A stretch of DNA of 64,000 nucleotides from Plantago major (Eukaryota > Streptophyta > Magnoliopsida > Lamiales > Plantaginaceae), in contig CM048842.1 in the NCBI GenBank assembly GCA_026545765.1, positions 25,210,667 through 25,274,666 of the forward strand. Reading direction: 5' to 3'. Both the position numbers and the translations under genes were made by a program. Each line of letters opens with the position of its first letter. The stretch's first letter is position 1. A model generated the notes under the pieces. It had not been told where the DNA came from and did no database searches. It saw only the letters and a list, made by a program, of their open reading frames with translations. Positions 34,681-45,594 of this stretch are shown here, piece by piece.

Positions 34681-36271
34681 ATGGTTCAAAAAAAATCTAG
34701 AAGGCGCAATGCAGCTACCAACTTAAGGGCCTTGGCGTCGGAGGGAGGACCTGACCCAGTGGGGTGGACAAGAAGTTCGACTCAGATAGACCCCGTGCTG
34801 GAAAATTGGATCATCCTGGAACATGATCCACAAGACGGCATCTAGGCTTCTGTTTTCAGTGAATGTAGAGCTAATCACTGGCCAAGCTCCCCCAAATGCT
34901 CGAGTAGGAGGCCTTCTATCCCAAACTTTCATCCAAGGATTTTCCAACCCGCTATGGTCGGATTTTCAGAGGCACAAGTGCAATACCTTGTTTCAGCGAT
35001 TTAGTCTAGGACCGCGGCTACTGCTGGCCTTGATCTGCAAGCTTTGGCTCCCACCCCTGCGACTTATGTCCACCCGGCCCCCGTCCTTCCTATCTTAGTC
35101 CAACAAGCCTAACCCCAGGTGATCAAACGACGGACTCAAGGGGGCCGCCTCGGTCCAGTAACAATGACCTCTCGGTGGCTCATCAGGAGAATGTTAGAGT
35201 CCCCATTCAAAGGGATAATGAGGACCCTAGGAATGTCCTCAATAGGCGGGCACTGACGACAAGGGAGGAAAGGAATCTGCATCAGGATGATAGGGGGTAG
35301 ATTAGGGGAGTTGAGGGGAGGACCCATCATGACCACACTCCTTCCCAAGTCTTTGAAACTGATCAATGTTGCTATGACGATGAAGACATAAGGGATCTGT
35401 ATGATGATCGATATGAAGAAGAGGATACATGCCTCATCTATCGGGGAGATACTCTACATCAGCCATCCTGGATAAGTGAATCGAAAGATAGGAACGCCTC
35501 GCATTCCAGAAGAGGAGGGAAGAAAGATACGAGGAGAGGAGGAGAAGAAAGATACGAGGTAAGTAGGGGACGGACTCCTAGGAGAAGAGGGGAAGATAGA
35601 ACGGAAATAAGTAGGTCCAGATCGGTAAGGATCCACCGGAGGGGTTGGACCGCGGATAAGGAGGAAAGGATAATGGAACATGTGCGTATCCATGAAAGGG
35701 CTCTTAAGGTAGAGCGACAAAAGTTAGAAAGTCTGACCAGGGCTAGGGACACCAGACGACCTAGACCCCTTATATCCGCTTGTTCACTGGGAGACGCTGG
35801 AATTAGGGAAAAGCGCTCCCTCTTCCAAGAAAAGGTATGAGGGAAATTCTTGCCCCATAGATCATTGAATATTTTTTTAGGCATTATTGGGAGGATTGGG
35901 GGTCCTCAACAATGTACAGGCCCAGCTCTTCCCCGGAACATAAAATGGACAAGCAATGACTTGATGGAAAAACCTCAGGCCTGGCTCTATCTTGTGCTAG
36001 AAACAAATTATGGCCAGTTCAGAAGGAGATTTGAGAACTTCCTAGATAGAGTCCGCTTAGCGAGTTACTTGTCTGGAATTTTGCAAAGGAAAAATGAGAG
36101 CTTGAGATCATTTTTCAGGAGACTTTGAATACAATAATAGTCAAATCAGATGTCAGGAAATAAAAACCGTTCCGGCATAACAAGCAAGGGGGAGTCAAAA
36201 CCAAGAAACCCTTAAAAAACCGAGGAATGACAAGACAGGGAGAAATCAAGAAAGAAGGAATTCCCCCGTGA
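34681..36271 (+). pseudogene. gag: Ty3/Gypsy gag remnant
   Basis: A degraded gag frame begins near 34681 (MVQKKSRRRNAATNL). After many breaks, 35850-36128 keeps a retrotransposon-gag-like stretch: EKPQAWLYLVLETN, then YGQFRRRFENFLDRV and ESLRSFFRRL near its end. These match the pattern 'AWF...F...F...ESLR.Y..RF' of plant Gypsy gag. Lysine/glycine-rich sequence follows to about 36270. No protease, RT or integrase is present. Purine-rich, unlike the Copia elements around it. Confidence 0.6.
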
Positions 36272-36576
36272 TGAGTCGTTATTTTAACGACTTACTTAAT
36301 CTTTTTTACCGTATTGTGTTAAGTCCTTTAGCCTTTTATTAGTATTTTTGGTGCTTTTTTACATTTGGGTGTTTTTTGTGTTTTTGTACATTTTTAGGTG
36401 TTTTTAGGTAAAAAGGCAAGGAATTGGAGGAGCGTACGCGAATCGAAGCTCGTTCGAAGCTTCTAGAAGCACTCAAAGCTAATAGTGGGCCACTACTCCA
36501 AGAGGTGACAAGGATGTTGAGAAAAGGGAGTCAAATGAGGAAGAAGTGGAAAAAACTAACTCTTTCCCGGAGGAGC
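36272..36576 (+). repeat. Unassigned LTR-like fragment at a junction
   Basis: Begins tgatgagtcgttattttaacg, T-rich and reminiscent of Gypsy LTR starts. It then changes to purine-rich DNA and joins element C gag at about 36577. No partner copy is in the window. Family not recognised. Confidence 0.3.
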
Positions 36577-38530
36577 AATCGGAAGATGCCAAGAGAAATC
36601 AACTAGATGGTCAGGCTCGTAATATCATCATACGTTCTACTCCAGAGCACATACAGTGTAAACTGTGGGGTGCAAAAACGGTGAAAGTGGCCTAGCAATT
36701 GATTGAAGCAATCTGTGCCGGCACTGAGAAAACAAAGGAAAATAGGTTCGAAGTTTTGAAGCTCAAATTCCAAAACATTAAACAAGGTCCCACAGAGACT
36801 CTTGAAGAACTAGATTTCCGATTTACAACACTTATGAGTGACATGGCTGCACTTGGTGAGAGTAATAGATATACCCAGTCAGAAAAGATTAAGACCATTG
36901 TGAGAAGTCTAAATCATAACTGGGAACACACAAAAATTTTCTACTGTAACCAAGGAATGCCAGATATCACTCCTGTGGAACTTTTCTCTCACCTTGCCAC
37001 TGTTGACTATGAGACAACACAAAGAGAACAAACAACTGAGAAGTTGCAGAATGTTGCTCTAGTTGCTCAAGGAACTTCTGAAAATAGGAAAGGCAAGAAG
37101 GTGACTGAGGATGCTCTTGTTGTAAAGTAAATGGGAAAATATGTCAGTCGAGAAATTGAGAGAAGAAAAGCCAAAGAGAAGCTGAAAAAGCATCTAGGCT
37201 CAAACTACCAACAGTACAAAAATATGCAAAGCTCACTAAACAAGTCGGCTCAGAAAGCATCAAGTACTGAGGAAGCAGAAATCGAAAACGATATATGTTT
37301 CTATTGTCAGAAACCTGGTCATTTCAAGAAGGATTGCCCTTCCTTTAACAAACTAACGACAGGTGACAAGAAAGACAGAAGAATCTTCAAAAGAAGTCAG
37401 AGAGCTATGCTCACTGAAGAAAGGAAAAAGATTCAAATCCAACTGGATGCTCTAGATATTGAATCTGATTCTGAGGATGAGGATTCAGATGATTCCACAC
37501 TGCCTTCCCCAGAAATGTGCGGTGTCTCTCATGAAGTAATTGACTTTGGTCAAAAGAAGAAAGAAGTGTGTGGAATGGCTGAAGAAATCATTCCAGATAT
37601 CTCCAACATTGAACCTTGTCTAATGACTGATGAGGTAACACATACCTCATGTTATACTTATGAAAGTGATGAAGAGGGAATCAAAGATCTGGAAAAAATC
37701 ATAAGAGAACTTGATCTCTACGAAAGAGAATTTCTAATGATCCGAGCTAGAGTCGAAAACCTTGAAGAAGAAAAGAATTCTCTTGTAAAGGAAAATTCTC
37801 AAATAATCAAGATATCTGAGAAAAAGGATGCTGAAAATGCATTTCTCAAGGCTCAGATATCTGAGACGGAAAAGTCACATAAAGAAGCAATGGCCATTCT
37901 TCAAAAGAAATGTGAAGATTTTCTTTTTGAGAATAAGGAACTCAAAAATAAAGAACTATCTTTTAAATCTTTTGCCAAAGCTAGTGACACTCTTACTGAA
38001 GTACAATCATATTTAAGAGATCCTTCAGAAAAGAGAGGACTTGGGCTTGACACACACACAGACAGTTCCACCACTCTGAATAAGAGTAATGAAGGATGAA
38101 CATTTGTCAGTGCTCAGCAAGGTGATTCCCAAACAATCTACAGTATTGGTTAGAAAGCTAAGATTGTTGACAAAGGAAAGGCAGTTGCGACCAAGCCTTT
38201 GTGGGAAAAACAAGTCCAAAGGAAAACTGTGGGAAATGTCTCTGAAAAGAAACATAACACTGAGAAGTGTAATCACCCACAGTGCTATGTCTCTCAAAAA
38301 GGAAAAATTGCAGGAGCTGAAAAATTTTCCTATGTCACGTTTTCTGGAAAAAAAATTGATCATCCAGAGACTAGTAAAGCTGCTGAGAAGAGATCTCAGA
38401 CAGCATCAAGTGCTCGGAATGGTATTGGCTATAAAGCCATCGAGAAACAACTTGCTCGTGAATACAAATAAGAGCAAGAACGATGGTCAAAGGCTAGAAT
38501 TGCTCACAACAATTATCAGAACTGGAAGAT
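36577..38530 (+). pseudogene. gag: Element C gag (5'-truncated)
   Basis: Homology to the A and B gag starts abruptly at 'tcggaagatgcc', about 260 bp inside the gene, so LTR, primer site and gag start are missing. TAG at about 36694 replaces TGG, and TAA at about 37128 replaces CAA. Frames 36699-37130 and 37131-38099 hold the gag core, the CCHC knuckle (about 37298), the acidic linker and the coiled coil. A frameshift lies near 38090. About 130 bp of the gag-protease linker is deleted near 38573. Confidence 0.88.
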
Positions 38531-38709
38531 AAATCAAGCCACTGAAAATCTGAATGCCAGGGCTACAAGAAATCTACACTCCTTATGTTCCTGTTAGACA
38601 AAAGAATGTTCCTAAGAAATTCATTCAAAAATGGATTCCTACTGGAAGATTCTTTAGTCCAGATGGTTCCATTGTTGGTATGAGAACCTAATCTCCTGTT
38701 TCCTGTTTT

Positions 38710-41700
38710 GTGCAGAACACTCTAAAGACTAATTCAAAGTGGCATTTTGATAGTGGATGTGGGAAGCACATGACAGGAGACAAAGCAAATCTGATTGACT
38801 ACAAAAAATGCAATGATGGACCAATTATCAGGTTTGCTGGAGGAGGTGAAAATCCAACCATAGGTTTTGGCAATTTGAAGTTTGGAGCCCTTACAATTTC
38901 TGAAGTACTTCATGTAAAGGGATTGAAATATAATCTCCTAAGCATGAGTCAACTAGTAGACAAAGGGTACACTGTCAAGATCAAGTCAAAACTATGTAAA
39001 GTGATTGACAATGAGTCAAAGAAGACAGTCTTGGTTGCAAGGCGTAAAGGAAATCTTTATGTTTCTGATTGGGCATCCGCCACAACCGAAGAATGTCTCA
39101 TGGTGAGTCAATCTGGCCACACTGAAGAAAATTGGCTATGGCATAAAAGAATGAGTCACTTGAATTTCAAAACTCTGAATAAGCTAGCCAAGAAAGAGTT
39201 GGTGGTTGGTTTACCCAAAATGGCATATAGAAAAGAAGGTGTATGCTCAGCTTGCCAAATGGAAAAACAATCCAAAACATCTTTCAAGTCTAAAACTAGA
39301 CATTCCTGTGAGAGGCCACTGCAAATGTTACATATGGATCTGTTTGAATCCTCGGTAACTAGTTATGCAGGAAAGAAGTATGGTCTAGTTGTTGTTGATG
39401 ATTACTCAAGATTCACTTGGGTTGTCTTTCTCAAACACAAATCTGATGCAAGGGCTGAGATACCTACTTGCTGAATAAGCTCGAAATCATGAAAAATGAC
39501 AAGGTATATGTAATCAGAACAGACCATGGTACTGATTTTGTGAACCAGTACATCAAAGAGTTTTGTACTTGCAAAGGTATACAACATCAACTATCTTCTA
39601 TAAGGACACCACAACAAAATGGTGTTGCTGAAAGAAAGAATAAGACCCTGAAAGAAGCAGCAAGAACAATGCTTGCTGACACTGAAATAAGTGAAATCTA
39701 TTGGGTTGAAGCTGTAAACACAGCATGCTACACTCAAAATAGATGTCTGATTAACAAACACCATGACAAAACTCCTTACGAGCTTTTCATTGGTAGACCT
39801 CCTAGTATCAAACATCTAACGGTGTTTGGTTGCAGGTGTTTCGTTCTTAACAATGGAATAGAATACTTGAGAACATTTCAACCAAAGGCAGATGAAGGAG
39901 TATTTCTTGGTTATTCTCTGAATAGCAAAGCCTACAGAATCTACAATAAAAGAACGTAAAAGATCGAAGAATCTATTCATGTAGTGTTCTATGAAGGAAA
40001 CAAGAAAGTACTCTTGAATGATGATCTCTCAGATAGGTTCAAAGAACTAATGATTAAAGATTTTGAAAAAGGATCCTCAGAAGGAAACAATTCTATCATT
40101 CAAATAGAGGATGAGTCTGACGATGAAAAGTAACCTATGCTTAGTAACAGGTTACTGAGAACCTATGAGAATTCCAGAAATGGAACAGGTTACTGAGAAC
40201 CTTCATCATGAAGAGGTATCTGAAAACGAGATTGCTGAAATGCAAGTCCCAGATATCTCTAACACTGAAAAAGTGTCAGATATCCATGGCATTTCCAATA
40301 TGTCAGATATCTCAGATACTGCACAAGTATCTCATCAAGATTATATTGATTCACATTCAAATCAAAATGATATTGACCCTACTAGTTCAAAACCCATTAT
40401 GAAATGGATAAGAAATCATCCTGCAAAGGATGTGATTGGTCCCCTAGACCAAGGAGTTAGAACTAGAAGAGCAATCGCTGAAAATGCAAATTGCCTCTAC
40501 GGATGTTTCATCTCAAACATTGAACCAAAGACTATAGAAGAAGCATTAAAAGATCAAGATTGGATCTCTGCAATGCAAGAAGAGTTGGATCAATTTGGGA
40601 GAAACAAAGTCTGGAAACTGGTTCCATTTGTTAACGGAATATCTGTAATCGGAACCGAGTGGGTTTTCAGAAACAAAATGAATGAGTCTGGTGAAATAAC
40701 CAGAAACAAAGCTAGGTTGGTTGCCAAGGGATTCACCCAGACTGAAGGACTAGATTTTGATGAATCTTATGCACCAGTTGCAAGATTGGATGCAATAAGA
40801 CTCTTTATAGCCTTTGTAGCTCATAATGACTTTACAGTTTATCAAATGGATGTCAAGAGTGCATTTCTAAATGGTGAACTTGCTGAGGAAGTGTATGTTG
40901 AGCATCCACCAGGTTTTGAAGTTTCCTCAGAAAGTGGGATGGTCTATAAGCTTCAGAAATCTTTGTATGGGCTGAAACAAGCTCCAAGGGCATGGTATGA
41001 TACATTAGCCAAATACCTACTAAAAAGTGGTTTCAAGAAAGGAGATGTTGATAAAACACTCTTCACATTGAACAATGATGGGAAACTACTTTTAATTCAA
41101 GTATATGTTGATGACATTATATTTGGATCTAAGGACAAACAACTTTGTGAAGACTTTGCTGAACTCATGTAATGTAAATTCGAGATGAGCATGATGGGAG
41201 AATTGATTTACTTTCTAGGGCTGAAAGTCAAGCAACTCAATGATAGAATATTCATTAGTCAAACAAAGTATTCAAAAGACATGCTCAACAAGTTCAATCA
41301 AAAGCCTTCTGAAAAGAATGCTAAGATACCTATGAGCATTGGAACCAAAATGACCTATACTGAATCTGACAAGAGTGTTGAAGAACACAAGTATAGGAAA
41401 TTGATTGGGTCTCTACTGTACCTCACTGCAAGTAGACCTGATATTCAATATGCAGTTAGAGTGTGTGCTAGATTTCAGACAAATCCAATGCAATAACACT
41501 ACAACATTGCTATGAAGATATTAAGGTATGTAAAGGGTACTGTAGAAGTAGGATTGTGGTATCCAAAAGACAGTGGATTGTGTTTGGTTGGCTATTCAGA
41601 TGCTGACTATGCTGGATCATTGCTTGATAGAAAAAGCACCTCTAGAACTTGCCAATTTCTTGGTGCCAGATTGATATCATGGTTCAGCAAGAAACAAAAC

Positions 41701-42056
41701 TCAATTGCTACATCTACCACAGAGGCTGAATATATTGCAGCTGGGTGTTGTGCTTCACAAAATTGTGGATACAACAACAACTCAGAGACTATGTACTCAA
41801 TGAAGAGAAAACTCCCATTTTCTGTGACAACACAAGTGCTATTGCCATAAGTCAGAATCCTAAGTTTCATGCTAGAACAAAGCACATTGCTGTTTGACAC
41901 CACTTCATCAGAGACCATGTTGAAAAAGGCAATATAGAGATACTCAAGATTGGCACTGAAGTCCAACTTGCAGATATCTTCACTAAGCCACTACAAGAAA
42001 GTAGATTCTTAGCCTTAAGACACAGTCTTGGACTAATGGATCTACCTAAGAACTAA
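38710..42056 (+). pseudogene. pol: Element C pol (broken, nearly complete)
   Basis: Frame 38710-39474 holds the protease (DSGCGKHMTG), zinc region and integrase start. A 1-bp loss near 39470 shifts to 39468-39959, with TDHGTDF and QQNGVAERK. TAA at 39957 and about 40131 replace CAA. RT is open from 40165 to 41172, with the intact [12 protein letters not shown] motif (about 40954) and YVDD at 41104-41115. It stops at TAA 41170 (AAA to TAA). 41185-41496 and 41512-41850 carry connection and RNase H (YSDADYAGS, TTEAEYIA). A shift near 41760 precedes the C-terminal DIFTKPL part, ending LPKN and stop. This is the only copy here with the normal RT motif where A and B are damaged. Confidence 0.92.
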
Positions 42057-42836
42057 ATAAGTTCAGATATCTGAAGAAGATATCAAAGGAGAGAGAAGAG
42101 AAATATGGAACGGGTATCCAGAAAAGAGGAATCTGGAACGAGTATCCAGAAACCAAATGGTAAAATAGCTATTTAAAGATCTCTGAGACGGGTACTCAGA
42201 TATCTAGATCACTCAGTGAGGGGGAACACAAAAGAGAATAGTACAACTGTCTACAGTTAACTACTATCTTGAAATTTGAATTATATCTATGTTTGTGAAA
42301 AACTTTGAAAAGACAACAAGTATAAGATAGAATCAGATACAACAGTGTTCTCATTCACACAGAAACGTGATTCAGATAGCTAATTGCCAAAATTCATTCA
42401 ATGGGCACAATTACAATTGTTGATTGTGATCATTGTTGAAGAATTAATGGTGACCCTTGATGAAATGGGCGATTGATCTTTACGGCAGAGATTAACTCTC
42501 AGTAAATACTGGACTGTTGAAATTCAGACAGGGCCCACTATGCATTTAATGCCGAACAAGCTTTTACCCACGCCTGTCTGCAATACACAGATAACTACAC
42601 ACAAAATTAATTTGTATGTATGTGACTGTTGAGATTACATTGCTATATATATAGGATTTTGGCAAAAGAATTCACTTTCGCTTAATCCAACATTCCGACT
42701 TGCACAAGAATACCAAATTTCTTTCTTCTATTTTCTCTGCAAATCTCTGCTCCCAAATTAGTTTTTCTGCAAAGAAGCACTAATCTTTCACATTAATCTC
42801 TTTCAGACCTTCGAAAAACTCACGCTATATAAAGAG
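42057..42836 (+). other. Spacer between pol and second gene, element C
   Basis: No gene. Two hairpins of the TCTGGA/TCCAGA type (42113-42150; the first is imperfect) and one TCTGAG-ACGGGTA-CTCAGA (42182-42200). A G-run near 42218, a conserved block at 42400-42470 and a TATA-like box at 42644-42652, about 193 bp before the ATG. Confidence 0.65.
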
Positions 42837-44718
42837 ATGGCCCCCAAACGATCAACTACCCAGAAATCCCAAAATATTACCACTGGTACTGCTGAAAAGC
42901 AAGCACCAGAGTTGGTAGTTATTAACAATCGATTGGTAGGGAACTTCAATCCCGATCATTGGACTTCAAATCACAGAATGATTTGGGCTGGTGTCATGAT
43001 TGAGGAATACCTCACGGCTGCTATTGAAAGTCAAGCCGACAGGAAGTTAATCCTTGACATGCTTGAAAAGGCACAAATCAAAGGTCTATCTGTTGTTCCC
43101 AGTGGAGTTTCTTCACTGGATGTACTGGAATTTTACAACAACTCCAGGATTATATCATGTGTTACAGAAGGCACTACAATAGTGTCTATAAAAACGTCAG
43201 TCCAAGGAAAGGAAATCCTTCTGGACTCAACAACTTTCTGCAAGTTGTTTGACCTTCAAAATATTGGAAAGGATTTTGAAATAGACACCAAGGATAATGA
43301 TCTCCTTGAACGTGTAAAACAATTGTACAGTGATGTGTGTGATCTTGAAAAATCAGATACACCCACTGATTTCAAGCTTGCTGACATCAGAACCAGACAT
43401 CTGCTGGTTCACTGGGATGTGTTGGCATGCATTCTTCACAGAGGCTTTGATGGTCTAAAAGGAGGTGCTGACCAGATAAGCCAAGAACGCTGGATGATGA
43501 TGTTATTGTTGCAACAACAAGACAAAAGGCTGGAAAACCCTTTCAATTAGGGAAAGTACGCCTTCATGAAACTTGTGAAGAAAATTCAAGGCTTTGAGCC
43601 TACAATCGCTAAGGGACTTGCTGAGTCAAAGACCACAGTAAGCTATGGTCTAAAGATATGCTACTTGTTGGAAAAGCTTGGCTTTGAGCTCAGAGAGAAG
43701 GCAGACATACCCAACAATAACCTACTCTACAAATATGAGTATACAAACATGATGAAAAAGGTTACTGGATCTCAGAAAGGTTCCAAGAAGTGAAAGACTG
43801 AAGAGGTATTTGAGGGAAAAGTTGCGACCAAGAAGCCCAGAACTTCACGGAAGAAGTCTGTTGGCAAATCAGAAGGCACACCCATTGAGGTTGTCGATTC
43901 CCAGATACCTGCCGTCGCTGCAGATGAACTCATCAATGCTGCAAAAGAGGTATTGACTACTGAACAAGTAGACTCAGCAAGAGAAAGTGCTTTCAGAAAT
44001 GTTAAGACTATTGTCGAAAGCCTTGCTGATGAACTCATCAATACTGCTAAAGAAAGTAGTGACAGATACCAAGCCCTTTCTGCTGAAACCGTAGGAATTA
44101 GTCATCTCTCAATGTTGATGAGAGCTCTGACGATGAATTGATGATGAATTAGTCATCTCTCAAGTCCTAGAAAAATCAAAAAATGCTAAGGTTACTAAAA
44201 AGGTAACTGGTGTAGAGGTATCTGAAGAAGAACCTATACCACAGGTTGCTGATCGAGCACCTGTTTCAAAGGTTGCTGAAGAAGCAACTTTGTCCAAGGT
44301 AACTGGACAAATTACACCATCAGAGCAAGAAAGACTAAAGCATATTGAAGATGCTCTGATGAGTGATAACTTAGTGTTGGAGGATACTGCCATTGCCTCA
44401 ACACTCAACAGTCTGTCTCAAGCACAACAACCACAACAGCCAGATAAGGATACTGCTGAAATGGTACTTGAGCTGCAGATACCAGCATCTTTCATTGCTG
44501 AAGAAAATCCTGCAAAAGAGCAGGTTCCCCAACTCAATGAGAGGGATCAAACTGAGACATCTTCTTAGAATGATCAACCAGGGGAGGCAACTAAATTGCA
44601 TACTCAAGCAAGGTCTGAAGTACCTGAAACTTCAAACAAAGAAGATGAAATGGAACAACAAGACCAACGCATAGAAGGGTCACAAGTTCCAGAGACCAAT
44701 CAGCCTGACATTGCTCAG

Positions 44719-44798
44719 GTAACTGAATGGTTTAACTCTCTACTTGTGATATTTTGTGCTACATAATCTTGTTATTTAATAGAATTTCTTTGTTGCAG
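44719..44798 (+). other. Intron 1, element C second gene
   Basis: CAG|gtaact...ttgcag|GCT, 80 bp, phase 0. Same place as 10189-10271 in A and 61243-61320 (minus) in E. Confidence 0.7.
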
Positions 44799-44906
44799 GC
44801 TGAATTAGAAACACGAGAACAAGAGGAAGCTGAGAAGCTTGCCTCAGAAACTCAGAAGGAGGCTTCCACACCCTCACAACTTAAGGAATCTGAGCCTGTG
44901 CTACAG

Positions 44907-44985
44907 GTGATAGCGAGTTCCTTAAGATATAATTTTTCAGATATTCGTTAATAAACTTGACTAATAAGTGTTTGTTTCTAATAAG
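44907..44985 (+). other. Intron 2, element C second gene
   Basis: CAG|gtgata...taataag|CTCC, 79 bp. The acceptor in A and C lacks one G that E keeps (AG|GCTCC), so the joined frame would be off by one here. Confidence 0.6.
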
Positions 44986-45095
44986 CTCCAACTGAGAGGA
45001 AAAATGAAGAGACTGAAAAGTGTATCTCTTTAGAGAGGAATCCACAGGCTTCCAAGGCCTCTGAGGTACAAGTATCTGAACCTTCTGTAGAGAAG

Positions 45096-45174
45096 GTATT
45101 TCAATCAGATATTTCTACTCCTCAAAGAATAATCTCTGATCATTTTTCTTAGACTAACACATTCTACTTAACAG
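45096..45174 (+). other. Intron 3, element C second gene
   Basis: AAG|gtattt...ttaacag|GTT, 79 bp, phase 0. Matches 10551-10634 in A and 60878-60949 (minus) in E. Confidence 0.7.
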
Positions 45175-45324
45175 GTTCAAAAAGAAGTTGAAGTTGTTGA
45201 GGAGTTGCCCACTCAATCCTCACAACATATGAAAATTGATGAGGCATCAAGGCCTTCATCACAAGAAAAGATTCCAGAAACTGCACAAGTTTCTGTGAGA
45301 CAAACATCTGAGCCTCCAATAGAA

Positions 45325-45406
45325 GTAATTGACATCTTAGATATCTGATTTGTCAATACAAATTTTCTTGATAAAATTTCCTAAGTGTTATGTTTTTAAT
45401 TCTCAG
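45325..45406 (+). other. Intron 4, element C second gene
   Basis: GAA|gtaatt...tctcag|GTT, 82 bp, phase 0. Matches A 10787-10875, B 25712-25794 and E 60660-60736 (minus). Confidence 0.72.
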
Positions 45407-45526
45407 GTTCTAGCAGAAAGAAAGGTTGATGAGGACCAGACTTCCAAGTATCCACCTCACAACAAGATATCTGAGGCAACCCTTGTCTCAGTAGTACAAG
45501 TCTCTAAGCCTGATTTATTCATTCAG

Positions 45527-45594
45527 GTAACTCAGAAACCTAACTACACTCGTACTCAGATATCATTCAGGTAACTCAGAACTCTTTCGTTCAG
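45527..45594 (+). other. Intron 5, element C second gene
   Basis: CAG|gtaact...gttcag|GCA, 68 bp, phase 0. Matches A 10992-11068, B 25915-25992 and E 60462-60542 (minus). Confidence 0.7.

Noticed and set aside
35136..35884. Minus-strand Pro/Ser-rich frames
   Set aside because: They are antisense of purine-rich Gypsy gag sequence, which produces such frames by composition.
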